This document shows, in pieces, positions 10,921-20,307 of a stretch of DNA of 64,000 nt. The notes beneath the pieces are model-generated. The model searched no databases and was not told the DNA's origin. It worked only from the letters and a program-made list of their open reading frames with translations. The position numbers were made by a program, and so were the translations under genes. The stretch covers positions 2,126,501 to 2,190,500 of the forward strand of contig NZ_CP091804.1 in the NCBI RefSeq assembly GCF_022024275.1, written 5' to 3'. The stretch comes from Sphingopyxis sp. BSN-002. GTDB taxonomy: Bacteria; Pseudomonadota; Alphaproteobacteria; Sphingomonadales; Sphingomonadaceae. Each line of letters starts with the position of its first letter. The stretch's first letter is position 1.

Positions 10921-13317
10921 TCAGAAGCCCATCGTAAAGCGAAGCGCGGCACCCTTGTCATCGGGCATCGCAGCGATGTGGCCGGGGTCCTGCCGCCACC
11001 ATGTGTTGGCAACCAGATCTCCGCCGAACAGTGAGAAGGCGTAGCTCGCCTCGACGACCATCTCGCGGCCGGTCGGCGCGAGGTTGTAAGTGCGACGGCC
11101 GAATTCGGCGCCGCCGGTTTCATAATCATAGGCGACCGGAAGGTCGAGATCGATGCCCCCCCGGGCGACGCGCAGCGGCTGCGCGAAACGCAGCGTGGCG
11201 TGGTCGCCGGGGCGGAAGAGGTTCGCCTTGGCAACGTCGAAGGAAAAGGCATTCGACCGGAGCATGCCGCCCGCAACGAGGCCGGCACGGTCGGGACGGG
11301 TCCACATCTGGCGCCATGCCCCGGCAAGATTCCACCCGTTTCCGGCATCGAGGCTCAGGCTCGCATCGCCGGTGAGGCTCGTCGCGCCGCCTGCACCGAA
11401 GACGGGGCCGAGACGCGCGCCGAGCAGACTGGCCGATTCGCGCAACCAGCTCGCACCGAGCGCGGCGCGGAACCGGCCGAACCGGCCGTCCCATGCGGCG
11501 CCGAGACGATCGTACCGGCTATCATGGCCCGAACGGTAGCGGAGCAGGGGGTCGTCGTCCCAGCGCGAACCGGAGACCCATCCGCTCTCGGCAAAAATAT
11601 TAATGTATTGATTTTTAGATATATTATGTCGAGCAAGCGATCCAAGACCGGGACTGGCGGCGAAGCCGAGTCCTTCCTGTGCGCCGTCGCCTATCAGCAT
11701 CGCGTGACCGCTTTCGCCGCGCTCGCCCGCGAGCATCCCGCCGATCCCGCGCCCGGCCGAAAAGCCGAGGCGCGTGTTCGCGTCGAGGCGCGTGATCACC
11801 GAAGCCGCGAGGGTGCGGGCGCGTTCGGCGTCGTGGAAAGAGAGTCCCGCCAGCGCGTCGCCGTCACCGATCCCCGGCGCGGTGAGCAATGACATTGCAG
11901 TGGACTGCGACGCGGCGCTCTGCTGGCGGACAAGCCCGCCGAGCGCGCCCGAAAGTTTGAAGTCGGGGCGACGCGGGCGCAACGACTGGCCGAAGTCGAC
12001 GGTGAAGGCACGGCCGAAGCTGTCGGTGACAAGTCCGCGCGTCTCCCCTGCCCCCTTCGCGCCGGCATCGCCCATCGGCCCGCCGAGCAGACCGAGCGCG
12101 GTATCGAGCCGGACCGCGGTCGATGTCCCCGCAAGCGTCGTCGCGCCCTGCGGCTGGAACGCGCGTGCGATGTCGAGAATGCCCTGACCATAGATCGCGT
12201 CGTCGCCCGCGGCGCCAGCGTCACGCGCCGACTGATAGAGTAGCTGCACGATCTGCTGGCCGGTCAGGTTCGGGAAAGCCTGCGCGAGGAGCGCGACCGC
12301 GCCGGCGACCTGCGGCGCGGCGAAGCTGGTGCCGTTGAGGACAAAGACGAAATTGCCCTCAGTCTTGAGCACGCCATTTTCATAGGAACAGCACACGCCC
12401 TCGCCGAGTGCCGCGATATAGGACCCCTGATAGCCGCCGGCACGGTTGCTGAAGCCCGAGATCGCGCCATTCTCGTCGACCGAGCCCGCGATGATCACGA
12501 GGCCGCCCCCCGCATCGCGCATACCCTGTGCAAAGGGGTCGGGGTTGTTCGGGTCGTTGCCGTTCGCGGTCGTATCGCCCTCGTTCCCAGCCGAGAGGAT
12601 CACGACGATCCCCGCCGCGGTTGCCCGTGCCACCGCGGCACGCAAGGTTGCACCCGGACGGTCTTCGCCGCCGAGCGAGATGTTGACGACGCGCGCATCC
12701 GCCGCGACCGCGCGGTCGAGTCCCGCAGCAATGGCATTGTCCCCGAACAGGCAGCCGCTTTCGTCATTCGAGGGATCTTCGGTCGCGCAGCTGCCCGGCC
12801 GGTCGGCGCGCAGGACGAGCAGATTGGCGTTGAATGCGATACCGAAGGTGCCCGCATCATTCTTGCCGCCCAGCAGCACCTGCGCGACGTTCGTCCCGTG
12901 CGTCCCTTCGGCATTGATGCCGCGCGAGCCGGCAACGTCGGCCGACATCGACGAGATGCGCCCCGTGAATTCGGGACTGTCCTCGTCGATCCCGTCGTCG
13001 ATCACTCCGGCGAGAATCCCCTGCCCCGTCGCTCCCGCCTGATAGGCAGTAATTGCCCCGTGAAAATTGACGCCGTCGGAACGGCGCGTTTCGGCGGTAT
13101 TGAAGTTGCCCGAAGGCGGTGTCGGCGTCGGAGTGGGCGTCGGGGTAGGAACAGGTGTGGGTGCTGGCGCGGGCGGCGGTGCCGGAGTCGGCGAAGGCCG
13201 CGCCCCGCCGCCGCCGCACCCCGCGAGCGACAGCGCCGCCATGCCGAGGAAGAGCGGCAGCGGCCGCCCCACGATCCGCCGGATGCCGCTGCGTCGTACC
13301 CCTTGGGCCATCGCCAT
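10921..13317 (-). CDS. S8 subtilase autotransporter lipoprotein (NalP/SphB1-like)
   Basis: The 798-residue protein has a lipoprotein signal peptide ending LSLAGC (Cys34), a Gly4 run and a Pro/Thr linker (about 40-68). A subtilase domain follows, with catalytic Asp107 (GVIDDG), His140 (EGTHGTN), oxyanion Asn246 (SAGNEG) and Ser331 (NGTSFAAP). The C-terminal half (about 500-798) resembles an autotransporter beta-barrel, rich in alternating aromatic/Gly residues and ending TMGF with a terminal Phe. Lipidated subtilase autotransporters are known (NalP of Neisseria, SphB1 of Bordetella) and process other surface proteins; that role here is inference. A 40-bp AT-rich island lies inside the gene (11591-11630). 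Confidence 0.85.
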   Translation of the reverse strand: MAMAQGVRRSGIRRIVGRPLPLFLGMAALSLAGCGGGGARPSPTPAPPPAPAPTPVPTPTPTPTPTPPSGNFNTAETRRSDGVNFHGAITAYQAGATGQGILAGVIDDGIDEDSPEFTGRISSMSADVAGSRGINAEGTHGTNVAQVLLGGKNDAGTFGIAFNANLLVLRADRPGSCATEDPSNDESGCLFGDNAIAAGLDRAVAADARVVNISLGGEDRPGATLRAAVARATAAGIVVILSAGNEGDTTANGNDPNNPDPFAQGMRDAGGGLVIIAGSVDENGAISGFSNRAGGYQGSYIAALGEGVCCSYENGVLKTEGNFVFVLNGTSFAAPQVAGAVALLAQAFPNLTGQQIVQLLYQSARDAGAAGDDAIYGQGILDIARAFQPQGATTLAGTSTAVRLDTALGLLGGPMGDAGAKGAGETRGLVTDSFGRAFTVDFGQSLRPRRPDFKLSGALGGLVRQQSAASQSTAMSLLTAPGIGDGDALAGLSFHDAERARTLAASVITRLDANTRLGFSAGRGIGGMLAGERGESGHAMLIGDGAQEGLGFAASPGLGSLARHNISKNQYINIFAESGWVSGSRWDDDPLLRYRSGHDSRYDRLGAAWDGRFGRFRAALGASWLRESASLLGARLGPVFGAGGATSLTGDASLSLDAGNGWNLAGAWRQMWTRPDRAGLVAGGMLRSNAFSFDVAKANLFRPGDHATLRFAQPLRVARGGIDLDLPVAYDYETGGAEFGRRTYNLAPTGREMVVEASYAFSLFGGDLVANTWWRQDPGHIAAMPDDKGAALRFTMGF

Positions 13318-13445
13318 TCCCCTTGTCCCTGCTGCGCGCAGTGTAGCGCGGCAAGCAGCGGCGAAGCTAGACCCGTGACGGTTGCCGGAAAGTAAAGCGA
13401 CGCGCCTTGCCGCCAGGCCGTTGCCGTCCTATGCGACGCGACGTC

Positions 13446-14123
13446 ATGACCGTGTCGATCGACCATATCGAGAGCTGGATCTTCGATCTCGACAACACGC
13501 TCTATCCGCCGTCTGCGAAGCTGTTCGACCTGATCGACGAGCGCATGGGCGCCTTCATCATGCGCCTCCTCGACGTCGACGCGGTCGAGGCGCGGCGTGT
13601 ACAGAAGCAATATTTCCATGACCATGGCACGACGATGGCAGGGCTGATGCGCCACCACGGCGTCGCGCCCGAGGACTTTCTGGTCGACGTGCATGATATC
13701 GCGCTCGACCGGCTCACCGTCGATGCACGGCTGCGCGCGGGGCTCGAACGGCTTCCCGGCCGCAAGCTCATCTTTACCAACGCCGATGCCGACTATTCGG
13801 CGCGGGTGCTGAAGGCGCGCGGGATCGATGGCCTGTTCGACGGCATCTGCGACATCCGCATCACGGGCTATACGCCCAAGCCCGATCCGGCCGCCTATGC
13901 GGCGATGGTTTCGCATCTGGGTGTCGATCCAGCGCGGAGCCTGTTCGTCGAGGATATGGCGCGTAACCTGACCCCCGCCAAAGCGCTCGGCATGACGACC
14001 GTCTGGCTGGACAATGGCAGCGAAAGCGGCCATCGCGACCACCTGCCGGAGCATGTCGATTTCCACGCGACCGACATCGCCGACTGGCTCGACACGCTGC
14101 CTTCACCTTGGGGAATTTCATGA
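13446..14123 (+). CDS. HAD-superfamily hydrolase, pyrimidine 5'-nucleotidase type
   Basis: Predicted phosphatase acting on nucleoside monophosphates or a related small phosphate. The 225-residue product from the ATG at 13446 has HAD motif [13 protein letters not shown], motif [13 protein letters not shown] (T/N variant), motif [12 protein letters not shown] and motif [12 protein letters not shown]. This is the pattern of the fungal Sdt1/bacterial pyrimidine 5'-nucleotidase branch. An upstream ATG at 13407 would add 13 basic residues and is less likely. The stop overlaps the dapD start (ATGA), a pairing with no obvious pathway link. Confidence 0.8.
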   Translation: MTVSIDHIESWIFDLDNTLYPPSAKLFDLIDERMGAFIMRLLDVDAVEARRVQKQYFHDHGTTMAGLMRHHGVAPEDFLVDVHDIALDRLTVDARLRAGLERLPGRKLIFTNADADYSARVLKARGIDGLFDGICDIRITGYTPKPDPAAYAAMVSHLGVDPARSLFVEDMARNLTPAKALGMTTVWLDNGSESGHRDHLPEHVDFHATDIADWLDTLPSPWGIS

Positions 14124-14959
14124 CCGACCTGCAATCGACGATCGAAGCCGCCTGGGATGCGCGCGACACGCTGGGTCTGACGACGACCGGCGCGGTGCGC
14201 GAGGCCGTCGAGACCGCGCTCGCAGGGCTCGACAACGGCAGCTATCGCGTGGCGGAACGCGACTCAGGCGGCACATGGCAGGTCAACCAGTGGCTCAAGA
14301 AAGCCGTACTCCTGTCCTTCCGCCTCAACGACATGGAGATCATCGATGGCGGCGCCGGCGGCGCGACCTGGTGGGACAAGGTGCCGTCGAAATTCGCCGG
14401 TTGGGGCGAGAACCGCTTTCGCGACGCGGGCTTCCGCGCCGTCCCCGGATCGATCGTCCGCCGCGGCGCCTTTATCAGCAAGGGCGCGGTGCTGATGCCG
14501 AGCTTCGTCAACATCGGCGCCTATGTCGGCGAGGGATCGATGGTCGACGCCTGGGCGACGGTCGGCAGCTGCGCGCAGATCGGCGCCAACGTCCATCTGT
14601 CGGGCGGCGCAGGGATCGGCGGGGTATTGGAACCGCTGCAGGCGGGACCGGTCGTCATCGAAGACGGTGCCTTCATCGGCGCGCGCGCCGAGGTTGCCGA
14701 GGGCGTGATCGTGCGCGAGGGCGCGGTGCTGTCGATGGGCGTCTATCTCGGTGCCTCGACCAAGATCATCGACCGGGCGACGGGCGCAGTGTTCGTCGGC
14801 GAGGTTCCTGCCTATTCGGTCGTCGTGCCGGGATCGCTGCCGGGCAAGCCGCTGCCCGACGGAACGCCGGGGCCGTCGCTCTATTGCGCGGTCATCGTCA
14901 AGCGCGTCGATGCGCAGACCCGGGCGAAGACCGGCATCAACGAGTTGCTGCGCGACTGA
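14120..14959 (+). CDS. dapD: tetrahydrodipicolinate N-succinyltransferase
   Basis: Transfers succinyl from succinyl-CoA to 2,3,4,5-tetrahydrodipicolinate in the succinylase branch of lysine/meso-diaminopimelate synthesis, in the cytosol. The 279-residue product starts [16 protein letters not shown]. It has the left-handed beta-helix hexapeptide run ([52 protein letters not shown]) and ends [13 protein letters not shown]. Length and sequence fit proteobacterial DapD (about 274-284). Translation is coupled to the HAD gene by ATGA. dapC and dapE are not in this window. Confidence 0.96.
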   Translation: MTDLQSTIEAAWDARDTLGLTTTGAVREAVETALAGLDNGSYRVAERDSGGTWQVNQWLKKAVLLSFRLNDMEIIDGGAGGATWWDKVPSKFAGWGENRFRDAGFRAVPGSIVRRGAFISKGAVLMPSFVNIGAYVGEGSMVDAWATVGSCAQIGANVHLSGGAGIGGVLEPLQAGPVVIEDGAFIGARAEVAEGVIVREGAVLSMGVYLGASTKIIDRATGAVFVGEVPAYSVVVPGSLPGKPLPDGTPGPSLYCAVIVKRVDAQTRAKTGINELLRD

Positions 14960-15078
14960 TCCGCCGCGCGCCGGTCGGGCGCCATTCGCCGTTGGTGGAT
15001 AAGGCTTTGACTTTCCGCTGCCTGCCTGTTGCAGCCCTCCTGCTGTTTTAGTACGGCAATACGGGAGGGGAGAATCTT

Positions 15079-17181
15079 ATGCGGATGGCCGCAAGGGCAT
15101 CGTCGCTGGCACTGGTCTTTTGTCTGGCATATCCGGTCGCGGCGCAGGAAGCGCCCGCGCCGACGGGTGACGCGCCGCCTGCCATTCCCGTACCCACCAA
15201 CGGCGCCGAGCGTTATGCACCCACCGACTTTGCCCGCTTCGCGCCGCGCACCGCGCTCGACATGGTCGAGAAGGTTCCGGGTTTCCTGATCGTCACCGGC
15301 ACCAACGGCGGCGACCGTGGGCTGGGGCAGGCGACCGAGAATGTGCTGATCAACGGCGAACGCATCGCGAGCAAGACGACCGATGCGCGCACCGCGCTAT
15401 CGCGGATCACCGCAAGCCAGGTCGCCTATATCGACATCGTCGATGGCGCGAGTCTGAACGTCCCCGGGCTTACCGGCCAGGTCGCCAATGTCGTACTCGT
15501 CGCGGGAAGCGATGCGACCGGCGGCGGGTTCAAGACGACGATCCGCTGGCAGCCCGAATGGCGCCCGCGGCTCGACGACAACTGGCTGAACGGCGAGATT
15601 TCGACCACCGGAAAGCTCGGCGGAACCAATCTGACGCTGAGCCTGAAAAACGAGGCGAACCGCAATGGCCACTGGGGGCCGGAGCGTGTCTATGACGGCA
15701 ATGGCGCGCTGCTGTTCACGCGCGACGAGTTCGGTGCCTATAATGGCGACCGGCCGCGACTGTCGGCGGCGCTGTCGCGCACGACCGCAAACGGCAACAA
15801 GTGGAATTTCAACACCGGCGCGCAGATCCAGTATCTGACCGAAGGCGTCGACAGCGTCTCGACGCGACCCGCGAACGGGCTCGTCACCGAAAACTTCCGA
15901 TTCAAGGAAGACGAGCGCAATTTCGACATCGGCGGTGACTATGAGATGGGACTGGGCAAGGGGCGGCTAAAGCTGATCGGCCTCTATCGCTTCGAGCATA
16001 GCCCCGTCGTCGACACCTTCGTCGTCGATCGCGAGATCGGCGGGCGCACCGGCGACCGCTTCAGCCAGACCGCCGACGAGAGCGAGTCGATCCTGCGAGG
16101 CGAATATAGCTGGCGTACCGCGGGCGGTACGGACTGGCAGGTCGCGGTCGAAGGCGCATACAACACGCTCGACGTCGATGCCGAGCTGGCGGTCCTGCAG
16201 CCCGACGGCGAGTTCCTGCCGGTCGTCTTCGGCGGCGAAAAGACCAAGGTCGAGGAAAAGCGGGCCGAGGCCTCACTGACCTGGGGGCGTTCGCTCGCAT
16301 CCAACCTGACCGCACAGCTCAATCTTGCGGCCGAATATAGCGAGCTGACGTCGTCGGGACCGGGCGGCCTGACCCGCAGCTTCATCCGGCCGAAGGGCAA
16401 GCTCGCCTTTGCGTGGAAGGTCGGACCGAAGACGACGATCAACTGGCACATCCAGCGCCGCATCGATCAGTTGAACTTCTACGATTTCGCGAGTTCGGTC
16501 GATGTCGCGAACGGGCAGGGCAACCAGGGCAACGGCCAGCTCGTCCCGCCGGTGGTCAATCGAACCGAGCTGGAATTCGTGCAGGATCTGGGCCGCTGGG
16601 GCAACGCATCGGTGCAGTTCGCCTATGCCTATGCGCAGGATCTGGTCGACCAGATTCCGCTGTCGCCGACGACCGAGGGGCGCGGCAACCTGCCGCCCGC
16701 GAACCTCTATCGCATCAGTTCGAAAGCGACGCTGCTGCTCGACCCGATCGGGTTCAAGGGGGCGCGGATTAACAGCGACCTGACGTGGCGGCGCAACCGC
16801 GTGCGCGACCCGCTGACCGGGCTGTGGCGCGACCAGAGTGGGGGGCAGGATTATGTCGTCGACCTGAGTTTCCGCCACGACATTCCGGGCAGCAATTTTG
16901 CATGGGGCGCGGGCTATTTCGACGAGCGCTACGCGCCCAATCTGCGCCTCGATGCGATCGAGAAGGAATATACGGTCGGGCCCTTCGTCACCGCCTATAT
17001 CGAGCACAAAAATGTCGCGGGTTTCACCGTGAAGCTGTCGTACCGCAATCTGGCGGGCATGAAGGACGGGTTCGACCGCACCGTGTTCGTGGACCGGCGC
17101 GACGGACCGATCGCGTTCAGCGAGAGCCGCCAGCGCAAGTTCGGTCAATATTTCCAGCTGACGGTGACGGGAACGCTCTAA
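15079..17181 (+). CDS. TonB-dependent outer-membrane receptor, short-plug type
   Basis: Predicted outer-membrane transporter; the substrate is unknown. The 700-residue product has signal peptide MRMAARASSLALVFCLAYPVAAQ. A compact plug domain (about residues 50-140) follows, with TALDMVEKVPGFLIV, ENVLINGERI and AYIDIVDGASLNVPG, then a long beta-barrel. I see no clear TonB box between the signal and the plug, and the last residue is Leu rather than the usual Phe. GGGGAG 6 nt before the ATG supports the start. No neighbouring gene suggests a ligand. It ends at a strong hairpin facing gpmA. Confidence 0.8.
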   Translation: MRMAARASSLALVFCLAYPVAAQEAPAPTGDAPPAIPVPTNGAERYAPTDFARFAPRTALDMVEKVPGFLIVTGTNGGDRGLGQATENVLINGERIASKTTDARTALSRITASQVAYIDIVDGASLNVPGLTGQVANVVLVAGSDATGGGFKTTIRWQPEWRPRLDDNWLNGEISTTGKLGGTNLTLSLKNEANRNGHWGPERVYDGNGALLFTRDEFGAYNGDRPRLSAALSRTTANGNKWNFNTGAQIQYLTEGVDSVSTRPANGLVTENFRFKEDERNFDIGGDYEMGLGKGRLKLIGLYRFEHSPVVDTFVVDREIGGRTGDRFSQTADESESILRGEYSWRTAGGTDWQVAVEGAYNTLDVDAELAVLQPDGEFLPVVFGGEKTKVEEKRAEASLTWGRSLASNLTAQLNLAAEYSELTSSGPGGLTRSFIRPKGKLAFAWKVGPKTTINWHIQRRIDQLNFYDFASSVDVANGQGNQGNGQLVPPVVNRTELEFVQDLGRWGNASVQFAYAYAQDLVDQIPLSPTTEGRGNLPPANLYRISSKATLLLDPIGFKGARINSDLTWRRNRVRDPLTGLWRDQSGGQDYVVDLSFRHDIPGSNFAWGAGYFDERYAPNLRLDAIEKEYTVGPFVTAYIEHKNVAGFTVKLSYRNLAGMKDGFDRTVFVDRRDGPIAFSESRQRKFGQYFQLTVTGTL

Positions 17182-17206
17182 ATATGCTTCCTCTTTGCGG
17201 AAGCGT

Positions 17207-17290
17207 GCGGCACCGGCCCGCTCCCCCACCCGGCCTCCCAACAGCGTATCCTGAAATGGGAGGCCGGGTGGGGGAGCGGGCCGGTGCCGC
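17207..17290. terminator. 34-bp perfect inverted repeat between convergent genes
   Basis: Bases 17207-17240 and 17257-17290 are exact reverse complements (34 bp, very GC-rich) around a 16-nt loop. It sits 25 nt after the receptor stop and 24 nt before the gpmA stop, so it lies where both convergent transcripts end and can act in both directions. There is no clear T run on either side. Such long GC-rich palindromes at 3' ends resemble dispersed REP/BIME-type repeats; whether this one is repeated elsewhere cannot be seen from the window. Confidence 0.75.
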
Positions 17291-17314
17291 GTTCGACGTC
17301 AGTCGAACAAATTC

Positions 17315-18001
17315 TCAGCGCTCGCTGAGATAGTAACGCTTGCGTGCCGTCAGATCGTCGTTCAGCTCGTACACGATCGGCTGGCCGGTCGGGATTTCGA
17401 GACCGGTGATATCGGCGTCCGAAATGCCCGAGAGGTGCTTGACCAAAGCGCGCAGGCTATTGCCGTGCGCCGAGATCAGCACGGTCTTGCCCGCCGCGAG
17501 TTCGGGCGCGATCGCCGATTCATAATAGGGCAGGACACGCGCGATCGTGTCCTTCAGGCTCTCGGTCGAAGGGATTGCGATCCCGGCGTAGCGCGGATCG
17601 CTCGCGAGGTCCCATTCGGAGCCCGAGTCGAGCGGCGGCGGCGGGATGTCGAAGCTGCGGCGCCAGATCTTCACTTGCTCGTCGCCATGCTTCGCCGCAG
17701 TCTCCGCCTTGTCGAGCCCGGTAAGCCCGCCATAATGGCGCTCGTTGAGGCGCCAGTCCTTGGTGACCGGCAGCCAGAGGCGGCCCATCGCCTCGAGGGC
17801 GAGGTTCAGCGTCTTGATCGCGCGCGTCTGGACCGAGGTGAAGCAGGTCGCCGGCGCAATGCCCTTTGCCTTCATCAGCTCGCCCGCCGCCCATGCCTCG
17901 GCCGCGCCCTTTTCGGTGACGTCGACGTCCCACCAGCCGGTGAAGCGGTTTTCGAGATTCCACTGCGACTGGCCGTGACGGATGAGGATGAGCTGCGGCA
18001 T
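17315..18001 (-). CDS. gpmA: 2,3-bisphosphoglycerate-dependent phosphoglycerate mutase
   Basis: Interconverts 3- and 2-phosphoglycerate in glycolysis/gluconeogenesis in the cytosol. The 228-residue product from the ATG at 18001 starts [20 protein letters not shown] with the phospho-acceptor His9 in RHG. It continues with [24 protein letters not shown] and [16 protein letters not shown] (second catalytic His), all family markers. An in-frame start 12 codons upstream is not conserved. It is transcribed toward the convergent receptor gene, with the 34-bp hairpin between them. Confidence 0.96.
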   Translation of the reverse strand: MPQLILIRHGQSQWNLENRFTGWWDVDVTEKGAAEAWAAGELMKAKGIAPATCFTSVQTRAIKTLNLALEAMGRLWLPVTKDWRLNERHYGGLTGLDKAETAAKHGDEQVKIWRRSFDIPPPPLDSGSEWDLASDPRYAGIAIPSTESLKDTIARVLPYYESAIAPELAAGKTVLISAHGNSLRALVKHLSGISDADITGLEIPTGQPIVYELNDDLTARKRYYLSER

Positions 18002-18190
18002 GGACGGTCCTTCGGCTGGAGAGATTTGCCGCCCCATAGCGCGGCTTTCCGGCGAAGGCCAACCGCCCTCTTGAAATGGTTTCGCGGGTTACCAGATTCG
18101 GATCGTCCGGCCGCCGACACGGGGCCGGGTGGCGATCGCGGCATGCGTCCGCGGTCCCTCGCTTCGCTTAGTGAAAGGAAGAATTGAGCC

Positions 18191-18652
18191 ATGCGTAACA
18201 GCTTTGACTGGACCCCCTATCGCCGTTCGACCGTCGGTTTCGACCGGTTGTTCGATTTCCTCGAAACCAGCGGTTCGGGCGCCGAAAATTATCCGCCCTT
18301 CGACATCGAAAAGGTCGCCGACGACCATTTCCGCATCACCGTCGCGGTCGCCGGTTTCAAGGCGGACGAGATCGACATCACCGCGCAGCAGAACATGCTG
18401 ACCGTCAGCGGCCGCAAGGCGCCGGTCGCCGAAGGCGAAGGCCGTCAGCTGCTGTATAGCGGCATCGCGACGCGCGCGTTCGAACGTCGCTTCCAGCTTG
18501 CAGACTTCGTGCGCGTCGACGCCGCCGACCTGGCCGACGGCCTGTTGACGATCGACCTGGTGCGCGAAGTGCCCGAGGCGATGAAACCGCACAAGATTGC
18601 GATCGGCGGGGCGCAGGCGACGCTCTTCGATGCGGACAAGAAGGCAGCGTAA
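18191..18652 (+). CDS. Hsp20/alpha-crystallin family small heat-shock protein
   Basis: ATP-independent holdase chaperone of the IbpA/HspA type. The 153-residue protein starts MRNSFDWTPYRRSTVGFDRL. It has the alpha-crystallin domain from about residue 35 (PPFDIEKVADDHFRITVAVA, GFKADEIDI), the strand pair NMLTVSGRK, FERRFQLADFVRV and the GLLTIDLVREVPE segment before the C-terminal tail. GAAAGGAAG precedes the ATG at a usable distance. An intrinsic terminator follows at once, so it is probably a single-gene unit. A heat-responsive promoter was not identified with confidence. Confidence 0.92.
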   Translation: MRNSFDWTPYRRSTVGFDRLFDFLETSGSGAENYPPFDIEKVADDHFRITVAVAGFKADEIDITAQQNMLTVSGRKAPVAEGEGRQLLYSGIATRAFERRFQLADFVRVDAADLADGLLTIDLVREVPEAMKPHKIAIGGAQATLFDADKKAA

Positions 18653-18678
18653 CACCGCTTCCGACAGAAACGAAATCG

Positions 18679-18710
18679 CGGGGTCCGGAGTCCCTTCCGG
18701 GCCCCGTTTT
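18679..18710 (+). terminator. intrinsic terminator after the Hsp20 gene
   Basis: A 10-bp GC-rich stem (18679-18688 with 18697-18706, one G-U pair) and an 8-nt loop are followed directly by TTTT at 18707-18710. It lies 27 nt after the Hsp20 stop and just before the convergent GNAT stop, so it may serve the plus-strand transcript mainly. Confidence 0.75.
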
Positions 18711-18715
18711 CGTAT

Positions 18716-19192
18716 CTAGAGCGCGCGCGTCATGAAGCGGCTGAAGGGGTCGGGCCTGTAATCGGCGAAGGGTTCGCAATCCTCGAAGCCGTGCGCGCGA
18801 TACAGGGCAAGCGCAGGTTCGAACGCCGGACCCGATCCGGTTTCGAGGCTGAGACGGCCGAGACCGCGCGCCCGGGCCTCGTCCATGATGTGGCCGAGCA
18901 TCCGCGCCGCGACACCCTGTCGCAGGAAGGTTTCGGCAGTGCGCATCGACTTGATCTCGCCCTGTGCGTCGCCCAGAATCTTGAGCGCTCCGCAGCCGGC
19001 GAGGTCGCCATCCTTGTGGATCGACCAGAAGGTCACGCCGTCGCTGCGCAGCCCGTCGAAATCGAGGAAGTGGCAGCTTTCGGCCGGCGAGTTCGCGAGC
19101 ATGCCCGCGAAATGCACTTCGAGCAAAGCGCGGATGGCGGCGCCCGACAGATCGTCCTCGACGATCCGCCAGCCGCCGCCCGCATCCGCCAT
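18716..19192 (-). CDS. GNAT family N-acetyltransferase
   Basis: Predicted acetyl-CoA-dependent acyltransferase; the substrate is unknown. The 158-residue product begins [15 protein letters not shown] and has the acetyl-CoA-binding motif A region EIKSMRTAETFLRQGVAARM (a QGVAA variant of the Q/RxxGxG/A loop), then RLSLETGSGPAFEPALALYRAHGFEDCEPF (landmarks LSLETGSG and ALYRAHGF). This resembles YafP/PhnO-like small acetyltransferases of the LETG type. Its ATG overlaps the TGA of the upstream M14 peptidase gene by one base, so it is the last gene of that operon. Confidence 0.85.
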   Translation of the reverse strand: MADAGGGWRIVEDDLSGAAIRALLEVHFAGMLANSPAESCHFLDFDGLRSDGVTFWSIHKDGDLAGCGALKILGDAQGEIKSMRTAETFLRQGVAARMLGHIMDEARARGLGRLSLETGSGPAFEPALALYRAHGFEDCEPFADYRPDPFSRFMTRAL

Positions 19193-20307
19193 CAGAGCAG
19201 CTGGTCCAGCGTCGCGAGGCACGCGTGCGCGAGCAGCTTCGAGCGTTCGGGCGACCAGCCCTGTACCGGGTCGGGAAGGTCGCGATTGTCCTTGAAGGGC
19301 ATTTCGAGCGTCATCGACACGGCACCGAAGCGCTCGGCGAGCTGCGTCGTCGACATCGACATGTTTGCCTGTCCCGGGGCCGATTCGACGTAGCCGAGAT
19401 CGGTCTGGAAGTCGGGGGTGTTCGCGGCGAGCGCTTTGCGAAACGCCTGGTACTTGTCCATCTGGCCGGCCTTGAGCAAGGGAATCCCCTCGAAGCCGGC
19501 GAGGAACACCGCGGGGATCGCTTCGTCGCCATGGACGTCCATCGCCCAGTCGACGCCGCTTTCGTCCATCGCATTGCGCACCGCGAGCACTTCGGGGCTG
19601 CGCTCGGCCGTCGGGTTGTCCCATTCGCGGTTGAGGTTCACGCCCGCGAAGTTGGTGCGCAGATGCCCGCGGCACGAGCCGTCGGGATTCATGTTGGGGA
19701 CGATATGGAAGCGGCACTTCTGCCGCAGCGAGCGCGCATAAGGGTCGGCGGGATCGGTGAGCTTTTCAAGCGCCCCTTCCATCCACCATTCGGCCATCGA
19801 TTCGCCCGGATGCTGGCGTGCGTAGAGCCAGACCTGCGTGTCGCCGGTGCCCATTTCGAGGCAGTCGATCGGCTGGCCTTCGAGGCTGGTGCCGAGACAG
19901 CGATAGGTCACACCCTCGCATTCGGCGACCGAGGCGACGAGATCGTGGTGTCGCTCCATCGAATAGGGCGCGAAATAGGCGAGCCAGAGGATCGGGCTTT
20001 CGGCGGTGTGGCGGACGGTGAGCGTCCCCGCCGCCGAATCATAGTCGGTGTCGAGGCGGAACCAATGCTCGCGGTCGCTGCTCGCGCACACCGCATAGCC
20101 CGGCCAGCCGTCGGGATAGGCCGAATCGGCAAGCCCTGTGATCGCGAGCTCGAGCGCGTCGCCGGTCTGGCAGGCGACGCGGAAATGGAACCACTGGAAG
20201 AAATCGGATTCGCGATCCTTGCGGATCGACAGGCGCGCCGAGGTGCCGTCGACCGATTCCACGACGATATTGCCGCTGTCGAAGGCGGCGTTGATGCTGA
20301 TTGTCAT
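19192..20307 (-). CDS. M14 zinc carboxypeptidase, cytosolic-carboxypeptidase-like
   Basis: Predicted metallocarboxypeptidase. The 371-residue product has an N-terminal beta-sandwich region (about 1-130) followed by the peptidase domain. Zinc ligands are His166/Glu169 in RQHPGES and His259 in DVHGDE, substrate-binding Asn-Arg are in NLNREW (226-227), and the catalytic Glu335 is in TLEMPF. The N-terminal domain plus the LEMPF form match the AGBL/cytosolic carboxypeptidase (M14D) subfamily, whose eukaryotic members remove polyglutamate tails. The bacterial substrate is unknown. No signal peptide. Coupled by short overlaps to the lipoprotein gene upstream and the GNAT gene downstream. Confidence 0.88.
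   Translation of the reverse strand: MTISINAAFDSGNIVVESVDGTSARLSIRKDRESDFFQWFHFRVACQTGDALELAITGLADSAYPDGWPGYAVCASSDREHWFRLDTDYDSAAGTLTVRHTAESPILWLAYFAPYSMERHHDLVASVAECEGVTYRCLGTSLEGQPIDCLEMGTGDTQVWLYARQHPGESMAEWWMEGALEKLTDPADPYARSLRQKCRFHIVPNMNPDGSCRGHLRTNFAGVNLNREWDNPTAERSPEVLAVRNAMDESGVDWAMDVHGDEAIPAVFLAGFEGIPLLKAGQMDKYQAFRKALAANTPDFQTDLGYVESAPGQANMSMSTTQLAERFGAVSMTLEMPFKDNRDLPDPVQGWSPERSKLLAHACLATLDQLL

Noticed and set aside
13067..13378. Gly/Val-rich plus-strand frame (VGVGVGVG) antisense to the autotransporter linker
   Set aside because: It is the complement of the Pro/Thr linker codons; an artefact of the repeat, not a PE/PGRS-like gene.
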